The notes below the pieces were generated by a model. The model saw nothing but the letters and a program-made list of their open reading frames with translations. It had not been told where the DNA came from and made no database searches. DNA of 64,000 bases from an uncultured Lachnospiraceae bacterium (lineage in GTDB: Bacteria; Bacillota; Clostridia; Lachnospirales; Lachnospiraceae), in assembly GCA_900546495.1 (NCBI GenBank), contig URDN01000002.1, positions 72,372 through 136,371 of the forward strand. Reading direction: 5' to 3'. A program made the position numbers and the translations under genes. This document shows, piece by piece, positions 51,134 to 60,241 of the stretch; position 1 is the stretch's first letter; each line of letters begins with the position of its first letter.

Positions 51134-53236
51134 CTACGCGCGGCGTCTTCGATACCAGATCACAATGCCAATCACAAGCAATACCACCGGAAGTACCATA
51201 ACAAGTAATGTCTCACTCATAATAGCAACAGACTGATTTACAGACAACGTTGTATATGTGTACGGTTTTGCATCAATGGATACCGCTGAATCTGAACTTG
51301 CAAATGTGCTTGCAATTCCTTTGAACAGTGCAAGGTTCTGTCCGGACACAATGGAATCAGCATCATTGGAAAATGCCAGAACAGATGCCACTACGGTAAT
51401 ATCTGCACCGCTCTCACTGTCTGTTACATTCGCTGCCAGTGTAAATTTGCCTGTCTGATCTCCGGATTCTTTTTCAAATGTTGTAATATTGGAAATATCT
51501 GTTTTCACATAAGCATTATCAGATGTCGTCAATAGATCCGTCCATGTGATAGTATCCGGATGTGCACCTGCATTTGTCAGTGCCTGTGCATACGGCATAA
51601 ATACATAGTTGGTCACCTTGGAAGTCTGCGTTGCAGAAGCCACATCCGGCAGCAGATAAAACGGATACTGATAATAATGGGAACTGTCAGAATCCATAAC
51701 CACTCCGCTTGTCACCTGAATATCATAAGCAGACAGAATGCCGTCAAAATTCGGTGTATCTTCGGTTTTGTTATATGCAGTCGTAACGACCAGTTTTCCG
51801 CCACCTGCAAGATATTTGCTGATTTTTGCTGCATCATCTGCGGAGAAATCAGAGGTTGGACCGTTTATGATTACAGCTGCTGCATCCTCAGGAATTGCTT
51901 CTTCCTGTAATAAAGTCAGATCTTCCACGGATATGTTCATTTTTTCCAAAGCTGACTTGAAGGTATCATCCAGAGCTGTCTCACCATGACCGGTAATGGT
52001 GTATACCTTTGGCAGATCTTCGCTGGTTACATAACTGATGGCACTGGTCAGCTGACCTTCACCGTCATATGCAGATTTTGTCTGTGTATAAGTAGAATAA
52101 TCCACATCATACTGATACAGATCACTGCCAGATACCACTTTGGAAGTATTGCCGCAAACCACAATAATGCTGCCGTCAGACGGCGCCGTATCCGTATAGC
52201 TTGCATAGAAATTCGGGGAAACCGCCGGATCAATATATTCTACTTTGATATGAGAAGATACATCCTTATAATTGCTCAGTGTCCGTGCCACTGTATCATC
52301 TGCACTCTTTTCGGATGATAATACATATAAGGTAACATCCTGTTTTAAATTTTTGACCAGATTTACACTGTCATCGGTCAGTGTATACAGATTCTGAGAA
52401 GTCAGATCCACGCTTTTTGCTTTCTCCGGCAATTCATTTGCAAATACATTTACTGCCACAACAATCGCAAGCCCGATCACTACAAAACTGGAGTTGAACA
52501 CGCCTCTTCGGATTTTCTTTGCACTTACGGACCAGCGGTGTTTCTGTACAAGCTGGCAGGTCAGGAATAAAAATAATGCCGTGCCGCTGACATAGTAAAC
52601 AATGCCCGTCACATCCAAAATCCCATTACAGAAATTTTCAAGATGTGTCTGTGTACACAAAGCATTCAACACTTTTGTTACCACATTTTCACTGCTGGAG
52701 ATCAGTCCTGTGATCTGCTGCATCATAAATCCGATAAAAAGCAGAGCAAAAGACAGTACTGCTGCGATCACCTGACTCTCTGTCAATGCAGAAACAAAAA
52801 CACAGATGGCGATGGAAAGACATCCATACAACCAGATTCCCAAAATAGCCGCATAGGACTCTGCCATTGGCACACTGCCAAACCGTGACAATAACAACGG
52901 GCAGAGACAAATGGCACCGATTACAACAGAAAAAATTGCTGCCAGCGCCAGAAACTTGCCAATAATAATTTTCGGAATAGAAACCGGTGCTGTATACAAC
53001 AACTGATCTGTTTTCATTCTTCGATCCTCTGCCATACTGCGCATTGTAAGGATTGGTATGATAATAACCAGTACAAATGCTACATTGGAGAGGGAATAAG
53101 ACAGATACGGAGTCCCGTAGATCAGGTTATTTGCCACAAAATATAAATTAAATACGAAGAAAAATGCTGCAAGGAAAATCCATCCGATCACAGAGGTGAA
53201 ATATGCCTTCAGCTCTCTTTTTAATACTGCCATCAT
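51134..53236 (-). CDS. GldF-GldG fusion: ABC-2 permease plus auxiliary domain
   Basis: 700 residues. Residues 1-240 form a six-helix ABC-2 permease (ELKAYFTSVIGWIFLAAFF, SMAEDRRMKTDQLLYTAPVS). Residues about 250-680 are a GldG-like domain (LTSQNLYTLTDDSVNLVKNL, VYTITGHGETALDDTFKSALEKMN, DDAAKISKYLAGGGKLVV). A final membrane helix and Arg-rich tail (WYRRRRA) follow. In Bacteroidetes GldF and GldG are separate gliding-motility proteins; here, in a non-gliding Firmicute, they are fused. The start overlaps the ATPase stop (ATGA). Substrate unknown. Confidence 0.9.
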   Translation of the reverse strand: MMAVLKRELKAYFTSVIGWIFLAAFFFVFNLYFVANNLIYGTPYLSYSLSNVAFVLVIIIPILTMRSMAEDRRMKTDQLLYTAPVSIPKIIIGKFLALAAIFSVVIGAICLCPLLLSRFGSVPMAESYAAILGIWLYGCLSIAICVFVSALTESQVIAAVLSFALLFIGFMMQQITGLISSSENVVTKVLNALCTQTHLENFCNGILDVTGIVYYVSGTALFLFLTCQLVQKHRWSVSAKKIRRGVFNSSFVVIGLAIVVAVNVFANELPEKAKSVDLTSQNLYTLTDDSVNLVKNLKQDVTLYVLSSEKSADDTVARTLSNYKDVSSHIKVEYIDPAVSPNFYASYTDTAPSDGSIIVVCGNTSKVVSGSDLYQYDVDYSTYTQTKSAYDGEGQLTSAISYVTSEDLPKVYTITGHGETALDDTFKSALEKMNISVEDLTLLQEEAIPEDAAAVIINGPTSDFSADDAAKISKYLAGGGKLVVTTAYNKTEDTPNFDGILSAYDIQVTSGVVMDSDSSHYYQYPFYLLPDVASATQTSKVTNYVFMPYAQALTNAGAHPDTITWTDLLTTSDNAYVKTDISNITTFEKESGDQTGKFTLAANVTDSESGADITVVASVLAFSNDADSIVSGQNLALFKGIASTFASSDSAVSIDAKPYTYTTLSVNQSVAIMSETLLVMVLPVVLLVIGIVIWYRRRRA

Positions 53237-54264
53237 GCTTTCTGCACCTCCTCAGATCCGGTCAGCTCAAGGAATACATCCTCCAGCGTCTTTGTATTTA
53301 CTTTCATCTCTAATAAAATAAGCTGATGTGCAACACAGTAGCGGAACACAGCCTCCCTGATATCCTGATTTTCTTTTGCCATGACAGAGAGATGATATTC
53401 TCCATTCTGTGTCTCCACAGGCTGTTCGGATGTTTCTTCGGAAGCATCCGTGCCTGGTGTTTCATCCTTATCAGATTCTGTTACTTCCTCCGAAATCTCT
53501 CTGGTGATCTCAAAGGATTTCACACCCGGAATTTCTTTCATCTGTTCTACATCGCTGCGCGCGCCGCTGACTGTCACTTCTAACTGCTGTGCACCGCTCA
53601 TGCGGCTTTCCAGATGTTCCATAGAATCACTGGCAACCAGATTTCCTTTGGAAATGATAAATACATGATCGCATACCGCACTGATTTCCTGCAAAATATG
53701 AGAGCTCAAGATTACGGTATGTTTTTCTTTTAACGAACGAATCAGATCACGAATCTCAATGATCTGCTTCGGATCAAGTCCTACCGTCGGCTCATCCAGA
53801 ATAATGATCTCCGGCATACCGATCAGTGCCTGAGCCAGTCCGACTCTCTGTCGATAACCTTTGGACAGATTTTTGATCAGTCGATCCTTCACATCATGCA
53901 ATTTCGTCAGGTCCATCACCTGTTTGATGTCTGCGTTTCTGTTATGCTTGTCGATTTTTTTCAATTCTGCCACAAAATGCAGGTATTCCTGCACTTTCAT
54001 ATCACCATATACTGGTGGAATTTCCGGCAGATAACCGATGCATTTCTTTGCCTCCTCGGGATTTTTATTAATATCGAACCCGTTGATTTTTACCTCACCA
54101 GAAGAAGCGCCAATGTAGCCGGTAATGATGTTCATCGTCGTGGATTTTCCTGCCCCGTTTGGTCCAAGAAATCCGTAGATATTGCCTGACTCAAGTGTCA
54201 GGTTCAGATCATTTACCGCCACATTGGCGCCGTATTTTTTCGTAAGATGACTGATTTCTATCAA
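53233..54264 (-). CDS. GldA-like ABC transporter ATPase
   Basis: 343 residues. Walker A GPNGAGKST, signature LSKGYRQRVGLAQAL, Walker B IIILDEPTVGLDP, plus a C-terminal extension of about 110 residues with an acidic Glu/Thr insert and a DUF4162-like end. Pairs with the GldFG fusion. The start is judged to be TTG 54264, because GGAGG sits seven bases before it. The in-frame ATG at 54288 has no Shine-Dalgarno, and the GGAGG would then lie inside the gene. Confidence 0.88.
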   Translation of the reverse strand: MIEISHLTKKYGANVAVNDLNLTLESGNIYGFLGPNGAGKSTTMNIITGYIGASSGEVKINGFDINKNPEEAKKCIGYLPEIPPVYGDMKVQEYLHFVAELKKIDKHNRNADIKQVMDLTKLHDVKDRLIKNLSKGYRQRVGLAQALIGMPEIIILDEPTVGLDPKQIIEIRDLIRSLKEKHTVILSSHILQEISAVCDHVFIISKGNLVASDSMEHLESRMSGAQQLEVTVSGARSDVEQMKEIPGVKSFEITREISEEVTESDKDETPGTDASEETSEQPVETQNGEYHLSVMAKENQDIREAVFRYCVAHQLILLEMKVNTKTLEDVFLELTGSEEVQKA

Positions 54265-54417
54265 AACACTTCCTCCTTCAACTTCCATAAAATTACTTAT
54301 GGAACTATCTTATAGAGGAAATGTGTTAAATATTAGGAAAAAATGTGTCAATTATGTGTCCTTTTTCAACTCACGATCCGTATTTTTCAGAATCTGATCT
54401 ATCGAATCCGGATTCTG

Positions 54418-54864
54418 CTAAATGTAATACATACTCTCGTCGTATTTTTCAAATTCCTGATAATCTTTTACCAGATCCGCCAGTGTAAGATTCATCAAAA
54501 GTTCATCTAAGCGATGATTGACTTCATCAATGACTCTTGTCTGAATTGCTACTGCAATCCCTTTACAGGCACTTTCTTCTGTCGTATCTTCATCCGCAAT
54601 GTGATATGTTCCATCCAGTGCTTCCAGAATCTCTGCCACTGTAATTTTCTCTGCCGGATGATTCAGCAGATATCCTCCCTGCGGTCCTTTGATACTTTTT
54701 ACGATTCCGGCTCTGCGCAATGCAGCGAAAACCTGCTCCAGATACTGTGGGGAAATGTCATTTCGTTCTGCAATACTGTTCAATGCCACATGTCCGTTTT
54801 TGGCATGTACGGATAAATCGATCAGAGAAATCAGTCCATATCTGCTTTTTTTCGAAAACTTCAT
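54418..54864 (-). CDS. Rrf2-family repressor, CymR-like
   Basis: 148 residues. Winged helix at the N terminus (SRYGLISLIDLSVHAKNGHVALNSIAERNDISPQYLEQVFAALRRAGIVKSIKGPQGGYLL) with a single later Cys (ESACKGIAV). It lacks the three-Cys Fe-S site of IscR, which fits CymR, the cysteine-metabolism repressor that works with CysK. Located directly after metY and cysK, which supports that role. ATG 54864 is preferred over 54870 because AGGAG then has normal spacing. Confidence 0.88.
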   Translation of the reverse strand: MKFSKKSRYGLISLIDLSVHAKNGHVALNSIAERNDISPQYLEQVFAALRRAGIVKSIKGPQGGYLLNHPAEKITVAEILEALDGTYHIADEDTTEESACKGIAVAIQTRVIDEVNHRLDELLMNLTLADLVKDYQEFEKYDESMYYI

Positions 54865-54873
54865 AGGCATCTC

Positions 54874-56184
54874 CTACTGGATTACTTTGAAAGCCTCGTC
54901 CAGATCCTGAATGATATCGTCAATGTTCTCTGTACCGATAGAAAGACGAATTGTGTTTGGTTTGATTCCCTGATCAGCAAGTTCTTCCGGTGTGCACTGG
55001 CTGTGTGTAGTTGTTGCCGGATGGATAACCAGGGATTTTACATCTGCAACGTTTGCAAGCAGGGAGAATAACTCCAGATTGTCGATGAAATCTTTTGCTT
55101 TCTTCTCATCACCTTTGATCTCAAATGTGAAGATAGAACCACCGCCGTTCGGGAAGTATTTTTTGTATAATGCCTGCTGGCTTGGATCTTCAGATACAGA
55201 CGGATGATGTACACGCTCTACCTGTGGATGGTTGTTTAAGTACTGAACTACTTTCAGTGCGTTCTCTACGTGACGCTCTACACGTAAGGACAGGGTCTCA
55301 AGTCCCTGTAAGAACAGGAATGAGTTGAACGGAGAAACGGTTGCTCCTGTATCACGCAGTAAGATTGCACGGATCTTTGTAACAAAAGCTGCCGGTCCAA
55401 CTGCTTTTGTGAAGCTGATTCCGTGGTAGCTTGGGTTCGGCTCTGTTAAAGAAGCGAATTTTCCAGATGCTTCCCAGTCAAATTTTCCGCTGTCTACGAT
55501 AACACCACCGATGCTTGTTCCATGTCCGCCAATGAATTTTGTTGCAGAATGAACAACGATATCTGCACCGTATTCAATCGGACGAACCAGATATGGTGTT
55601 GCAAATGTATTGTCGATTACCAGCGGGATTTTATGCTCATGAGCAATGTTTGCCAGTGTCTCGATATCTACTACATCAGAGTTCGGGTTACCAAGTGTCT
55701 CGATGTAAAGTGCTTTTGTATTGTCCTTGATTGCTGCTTTTACTTCGTCAATGTTGAACGGATCTACGAATGTAGTCTCGATACCATACTGTGGAAGTGT
55801 ATGCTCAAGTAAATTAAAGGAACCACCGTAAATATTTTTTGCTGCTACAATATGGTCTCCGGCCTGAGCAAGATTTTCAATGGTATAAGTAATCGCTGCC
55901 GCTCCGGAAGCTACTGCTAATGCTGCAACGCCGCCTTCCAGTGCTGCCATTCTCTGCTCAAATACGTCCTCTGTCGGGTTTGTCAGACGTCCGTAAATAT
56001 TACCTGCATCTGCAAGTCCGAAACGTGCTGCTGCATGATCGCAGTTACGGAATACATAAGAAGATGTCTGATAAATCGGTACTGCTCTTGCATCTGTAAC
56101 CGGATCCGGACTCTCCTGTCCTACGTGTAACTGTAATGTCTCAAATTTAAAATTTCTGTCTTTTCTTGCGATTTTCTCTGCCAT
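54874..56184 (-). CDS. metY: O-acetylhomoserine sulfhydrylase / aminocarboxypropyltransferase
   Basis: 436-residue PLP enzyme of the Cys/Met metabolism family forming homocysteine (or methionine) from O-acetylhomoserine and sulfide (or methanethiol). The N-terminal FKFETLQLHVGQESPDPVTDARAVPIYQTSSYVF, ALEGGVAALAVASGAAA and the PLP lysine in HSATKFIGGHGTSIGG are clear, as is the C-terminal TIRLSIGTENIDDII. ATG 56184 follows AAGGGAAAG. Second gene of the sulfur operon, ten bases before the Rrf2 repressor. Confidence 0.95.
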   Translation of the reverse strand: MAEKIARKDRNFKFETLQLHVGQESPDPVTDARAVPIYQTSSYVFRNCDHAAARFGLADAGNIYGRLTNPTEDVFEQRMAALEGGVAALAVASGAAAITYTIENLAQAGDHIVAAKNIYGGSFNLLEHTLPQYGIETTFVDPFNIDEVKAAIKDNTKALYIETLGNPNSDVVDIETLANIAHEHKIPLVIDNTFATPYLVRPIEYGADIVVHSATKFIGGHGTSIGGVIVDSGKFDWEASGKFASLTEPNPSYHGISFTKAVGPAAFVTKIRAILLRDTGATVSPFNSFLFLQGLETLSLRVERHVENALKVVQYLNNHPQVERVHHPSVSEDPSQQALYKKYFPNGGGSIFTFEIKGDEKKAKDFIDNLELFSLLANVADVKSLVIHPATTTHSQCTPEELADQGIKPNTIRLSIGTENIDDIIQDLDEAFKVIQ

Positions 56185-56295
56185 TGTTCTTTCCCTTTTG
56201 CCTTTCAATAATTCGTTGTGTTCAGGACCTGCAAATGCCGCTCCTGTTTGTTATCTTTGTTTCACAGATCCTGACCGTCCTGATTGGATGTTTTT

Positions 56296-57231
56296 TTATG
56301 CCTCTGTGAATAATGGTGTTGAATAATATCTGTCACCTGTATCCGGTAATAATGCTACAATTGTTTTTCCTGCAAATTCCGGACGTTTTGCTACCTGAAT
56401 TGCTGCGGATAATGCTGCTCCGGAAGAAATTCCGACTAAAACGCCTTCTTTCTTTGCCAGAAGTTTTGCTTTCTCAAATGCATCATCATTTTCAATTGTG
56501 ATAATTTCATCATATACCTGTGTATTTAATACGTCCGGTACGAAACCAGCGCCAATACCCTGAATTTTGTGAGCTCCGCTCTTACCTTCGGAAAGTACCG
56601 GAGATGTTGCAGGCTCTACTGCGATAATCTTGACATCCGGATTTTTGGATTTCAGATATTCGCCTGTACCTGTTAATGTTCCGCCTGTACCTACACCTGC
56701 GATAAATACATCTACATTTCCGTCTGTATCGTTCCAGATCTCCGGACCTGTGGTTGCTTTGTGTGCTGCCGGGTTTGCCGGATTTACAAACTGTCCCGGG
56801 ATGTAGCTGTTTGGAATCTCTTTTGCAAGTTCATCTGCTTTTGCAATGGCTCCTTTCATTCCTTTGGAACCTTCTGTTAAAACGATCTCTGCTCCATAAG
56901 CTTTTAAGATGTTTCTTCTCTCAACACTCATAGTCTCCGGCATAGTAAGGATGATTCTGTATCCTTTCGCTGCTGCGATAGCTGCAAGACCGATACCTGT
57001 GTTTCCTGAAGTCGGCTCAATGATTACAGAACCTTCTTTTAATAATCCTTTTGCTTCAGCGTCCTCGATCATTGCTTTTGCAATTCTGTCCTTGACACTT
57101 CCTGCCGGATTGAAGTATTCTAATTTTACAAGGATTTTAGCGTTGAGGTTCTGATCTTTCTCTACATTCGCAACCTCAACCAGTGGTGTGTTACCGATTA
57201 AACCAAGTGTTCCTTTATAAATGTTAGCCAT
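56296..57231 (-). CDS. cysK: cysteine synthase A (O-acetylserine sulfhydrylase)
   Basis: 311-residue PLP enzyme producing cysteine from O-acetylserine and sulfide. LIGNTPLVEV, the PLP lysine in NPAGSVKDRIAKAM, PTSGNTGIGLA, GVGTGGTLTGTGEYLK and IQGIGAGFVPDVL are canonical. GGAGGA precedes the ATG. It heads the cysK-metY-Rrf2 set from a perfect consensus promoter and may also act as the co-regulator of the CymR-like protein, as in Bacillus. Confidence 0.97.
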   Translation of the reverse strand: MANIYKGTLGLIGNTPLVEVANVEKDQNLNAKILVKLEYFNPAGSVKDRIAKAMIEDAEAKGLLKEGSVIIEPTSGNTGIGLAAIAAAKGYRIILTMPETMSVERRNILKAYGAEIVLTEGSKGMKGAIAKADELAKEIPNSYIPGQFVNPANPAAHKATTGPEIWNDTDGNVDVFIAGVGTGGTLTGTGEYLKSKNPDVKIIAVEPATSPVLSEGKSGAHKIQGIGAGFVPDVLNTQVYDEIITIENDDAFEKAKLLAKKEGVLVGISSGAALSAAIQVAKRPEFAGKTIVALLPDTGDRYYSTPLFTEA

Positions 57232-57285
57232 TGTTTCGTCCTCCTATAAATCATATCTGTTTTCTATGTTTTATTTGTTGAGTGT

Positions 57286-57314
57286 ATTATATTCCCATTA
57301 TTCCTATTTGTCAA
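57286..57314 (-). promoter_or_regulatory. consensus promoter of cysK
   Basis: Minus strand TTGACA (57314-57309), 17 bases, TATAAT (57291-57286). The spacer and -10 contain the direct repeat AGGAATAAT/GGGAATATA, a possible operator for the Rrf2 regulator. Confidence 0.75.
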
Positions 57315-57369
57315 CTAGGTTTTTGAAGATTTTTTATATTTTTTATTCTCCCAGTTCACTCGTACCACT

Positions 57370-57412
57370 CATAAAGATAACGATTATGCTCGCATAAGGA
57401 GTTATCTTTATG
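57370..57412. other. strong isolated hairpin upstream of the cysK promoter
   Basis: CATAAAGATAAC (57370-57381) pairs perfectly with GTTATCTTTATG (57401-57412), enclosing TTATG-CTCG-CATAA. It lies between the cysK promoter and the XRE terminator, so it belongs to no obvious transcript leader. Confidence 0.6.
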
Positions 57413-57444
57413 ACTAGGGACGAAAGGAGCGCCGTTTTTTGAGC

Positions 57445-57492
57445 AAAAAAAGACCTTCTTCAGACACTTTTTTGTCTAAAGAAGGCCTTTCC
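57445..57492 (-). terminator. terminator of the XRE gene
   Basis: AGACCTTCTT.AGAC / GTCT.AAGAAGG.CT with a T7 run on the minus strand, 42 bases after the stop. Confidence 0.85.
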
Positions 57493-57533
57493 TTGTTTAA
57501 CCAACTTATCAGGTATGTTTTGTATATATCATT

Positions 57534-58610
57534 TTATCTTCTCGATAAAGACATTATAGCAGAAACCGCGCCACATAGCACTCCTGCACAAGCCCAGATG
57601 ATCCATGTCAAGTCCCATCGGTTCGTCAAAAAGCTGACCGCCAGAAAGATTGCCGTCACAGAACACCAGTAAATCCTGGAAATCTGCGTTCTTCTGCCAC
57701 TGTTCTGTTTATTTTTCAGGCTGTAATCATCTTCCTCCAGTAAAATCCTGTAACTTCCCGTAATGGTTCCGGACCATACAAAGAAAAAAGTTGCGATTGC
57801 CACAAAAATCAGCAAAACGCCAAGACTGTATATATAATAAATGTCCGGCATGGAAAAGGCCGCCATCAGCATCATAGGAACCACACTGAGAATGGAAAGA
57901 ACCACTCCCGTCACAACGCATTTGCGACTCAGCAGTGCAAATTCCTGTTTTTCTTCCAGAATCATAGCCCGAACTTCATCATCCGCTATAAGATGCTGTG
58001 TTTCAAAGAACTGAAAACGTTCCTGGGGCGTGCCCTTAATGATAAAAATTGCGACTGCCACAGCCACCATACATAGAAGAATCACAATGCCCATTCCGCC
58101 TGCCATATCCTCTGTGATTGGAAGCACCTTATATTCTGCCGTTCCGCCAAGCAGTAAAAGCCATACAGGAGACAATACACACAGAAATGTTCCTAATGCG
58201 ATCCACGGAGCTTTATGCTTTGCCCATTCAATATAATCCTTTGCTTCCTGCATGGAAACATGATGCGTCGGAATTTCTTCGTTTCGTGTATCTTCTCCAA
58301 ATTGCTGCTGTGTGTCATTTTGATTATTCACAAAATTTCCCCTATCAGGTGGTTCCATTTTCATCCGTTCATTCTGTAAATCTTCAAATACTGCGTTTCT
58401 CTCGTTCAGATCCATTTCTTCTTTTAAGAGAGCATCCGTAGACACATCAAAAATCTCACTCATCTTTAAGATTTTATCCAGATCCGGCACGGACGCTCCG
58501 CTCTCCCATTTCGATACGGACTGTCTGGATACCGAAAGCTGCTGCGCCAGTTCTTCCTGCGACCAGCCGCGCTGCTTTCTCAATGCCATAATTTTTTCCG
58601 CAAGTTTCAT
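57534..58610 (-). CDS. XRE-family regulator with C-terminal membrane domain
   Basis: 358 residues. N-terminal helix-turn-helix (KIMALRKQRGWSQEELAQQLSVSRQSVSKWESGASVPDLDKILKMSEIFDVSTDALL, residues 6-62), an acidic linker, and four to six hydrophobic segments from about 140 to 355. Such membrane-bound XRE proteins are common in Firmicutes and may sense envelope state or regulate nearby transport. The target is unknown. ATG 58610 starts at the HTH; the frame reaches 58697, but that part resembles nothing. Confidence 0.85.
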   Translation of the reverse strand: MKLAEKIMALRKQRGWSQEELAQQLSVSRQSVSKWESGASVPDLDKILKMSEIFDVSTDALLKEEMDLNERNAVFEDLQNERMKMEPPDRGNFVNNQNDTQQQFGEDTRNEEIPTHHVSMQEAKDYIEWAKHKAPWIALGTFLCVLSPVWLLLLGGTAEYKVLPITEDMAGGMGIVILLCMVAVAVAIFIIKGTPQERFQFFETQHLIADDEVRAMILEEKQEFALLSRKCVVTGVVLSILSVVPMMLMAAFSMPDIYYIYSLGVLLIFVAIATFFFVWSGTITGSYRILLEEDDYSLKNKQNSGRRTQISRIYWCSVTAIFLAVSFLTNRWDLTWIIWACAGVLCGAVSAIMSLSRR

Positions 58611-58734
58611 AACTCTTGATACCTTTCCTATTATAAATAAATTGTTTCCATCTGATAGAAGGAAATATGCTATCACATACTTACCCGCTATTATCAATAG
58701 AACATTTTTCCATTCAGCGTATTACCTATCAAAC

Positions 58735-58796
58735 AAAAAATCCATCAGAATACGTTCTGCTTTTGATGTCCTCATCAAAACTTCTCCTGATGGATT
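58735..58796 (-). terminator. nested-hairpin terminator of the rhodanese-TtcA gene
   Basis: AATCCATCAG (58739-58748) with CTGATGGATT (58787-58796), enclosing TTTTGATG-TCCT-CATCAAAA, and a T6 run on the minus strand. The 368-base gap 58611-58978 holds this and the XRE leader, with nothing else recognised. Confidence 0.78.
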
Positions 58797-58978
58797 CATT
58801 ATACGAAAAATCCCGATTGACAACCACCAATTACCCTTGAAAATCCGTCAACTGCCAGTTGCATCTTCCCGATTTTTTCGCTTTTCTATATTTTTCTTCT
58901 TGATTCTAGCATTTTCTGATCTTTTTTACTATCTTTTGATTCTGTATACAAAACACAAATTCCTTTTTTGCTTAGATC

Positions 58979-60151
58979 CTATGCTTCCTCTTTTTTCTCT
59001 ACTTTATCGTAATCATCCAGGAAGTGATGTTTCACACCACCCTGCTTATAGGCGATAACCGTACTTAAGTTGACATTCTCCACACTTTTAAAAATATTGG
59101 ATTCCACGAACGGATTTGTCTCTTTCAACTGACGAATCAGATTTTTCACTTCCACACGTTTAGAAATATTCTCACCGCCGCAGGTGCTGCAGGTATCAGT
59201 AAACTTACATGCACACTGGATAAAATGCAGGTCATTGCTGTCACGCCATTTCTTGATATCATCCTCGCGGATCAGATACAGCGGACGGATCAGCTCCATA
59301 CCTTCAAAATTTGTGCTGTGCAGCTTTGGCATCATGGTCTGCATCTGGGCTCCATAGAGCATGCCCATCAGAATAGTCTCAATGACATCATCGTAATGAT
59401 GACCTAAAGCAATCTTGTTGCATCCAAGTTCCTTCGCCTTGCTGTAGAGATGTCCACGGCGCATTCTCGCACACAGATAACACGGTGATTTTTCTATATT
59501 AAATACTGCATCGAAAATGTCCGACTCAAAAATCGTGATTGGGATATTCATTCTCTTTGCGTTTGCCTCTATGATCTGTCTGTTTGCCGGACTGTATCCC
59601 GGATCCATGACCAGAAATACCACTTCAAAATTAAACTTGTTGTGGCGTTTCAACTCCTGGAAAAGTTTTGCCATCAGCATGGAATCTTTTCCACCAGAGA
59701 TACAGACTGCGATCTTATCCCCCTCTTTTACCAGCTCGTATTCACGTACCGCACGGGTAAAACGGCACCAGATAGTTTTCCGGAACTTTTTGCGGATACT
59801 CTGTTCGATTTCCACATACTCCGGAGTCTCTTCCTCTTTTTGGGCTTCTTCTTTCTGTTTCATAGATTCCATCAGCCATGCTAAGTATCCACCGTTCAGG
59901 CTTCGGGCATCCACACCGGCTTCCTGCAGTGCTTCTGCTGCCGGAACGCTCATCTCACCTTTCTGGCAATAAATAACAACTGTTTTATTTTTATCAATTT
60001 CCTGTGATTCCGACAGTTCCTCTGCGCTCAGAGCCACACTGCCCGGGATCACGCCGTAGGAACGCGCACGCTCATCCCGGATATCTACTAACTGATAGCT
60101 GTCTTCCGGCATTGCAGACAGTTCCTGTACGGATAATTGTATTTCTCCCAT
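58979..60151 (-). CDS. rhodanese-TtcA fusion, tRNA thiolation-type PP-loop ATPase
   Basis: 390 residues. An N-terminal rhodanese domain (1-98) with active Cys62 in VVIYCQKGE is joined by a charged linker to a TtcA-type PP-loop ATPase with SGGKDS (152-157), CYLC (Cys224, Cys227), and a Cys-rich segment CACKFTDTCSTC (313-324). TtcA makes 2-thiocytidine at tRNA position 32 using an Fe-S cluster. The fused rhodanese could deliver persulfide directly to it. The C-terminal cysteines are extra compared with E. coli TtcA. It lies 90 bases downstream of a TcdA gene, so both genes of this pair act on tRNA position 32-37. Confidence 0.87.
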   Translation of the reverse strand: MGEIQLSVQELSAMPEDSYQLVDIRDERARSYGVIPGSVALSAEELSESQEIDKNKTVVIYCQKGEMSVPAAEALQEAGVDARSLNGGYLAWLMESMKQKEEAQKEEETPEYVEIEQSIRKKFRKTIWCRFTRAVREYELVKEGDKIAVCISGGKDSMLMAKLFQELKRHNKFNFEVVFLVMDPGYSPANRQIIEANAKRMNIPITIFESDIFDAVFNIEKSPCYLCARMRRGHLYSKAKELGCNKIALGHHYDDVIETILMGMLYGAQMQTMMPKLHSTNFEGMELIRPLYLIREDDIKKWRDSNDLHFIQCACKFTDTCSTCGGENISKRVEVKNLIRQLKETNPFVESNIFKSVENVNLSTVIAYKQGGVKHHFLDDYDKVEKKEEA

Positions 60152-60241
60152 ATGCTCTCCATTTCTATATCACTTATATGCTTCATTCTCACTGGTAGTT
60201 ACATTTATATTTCTAACCGATACTATAAAAACAATACTTTT

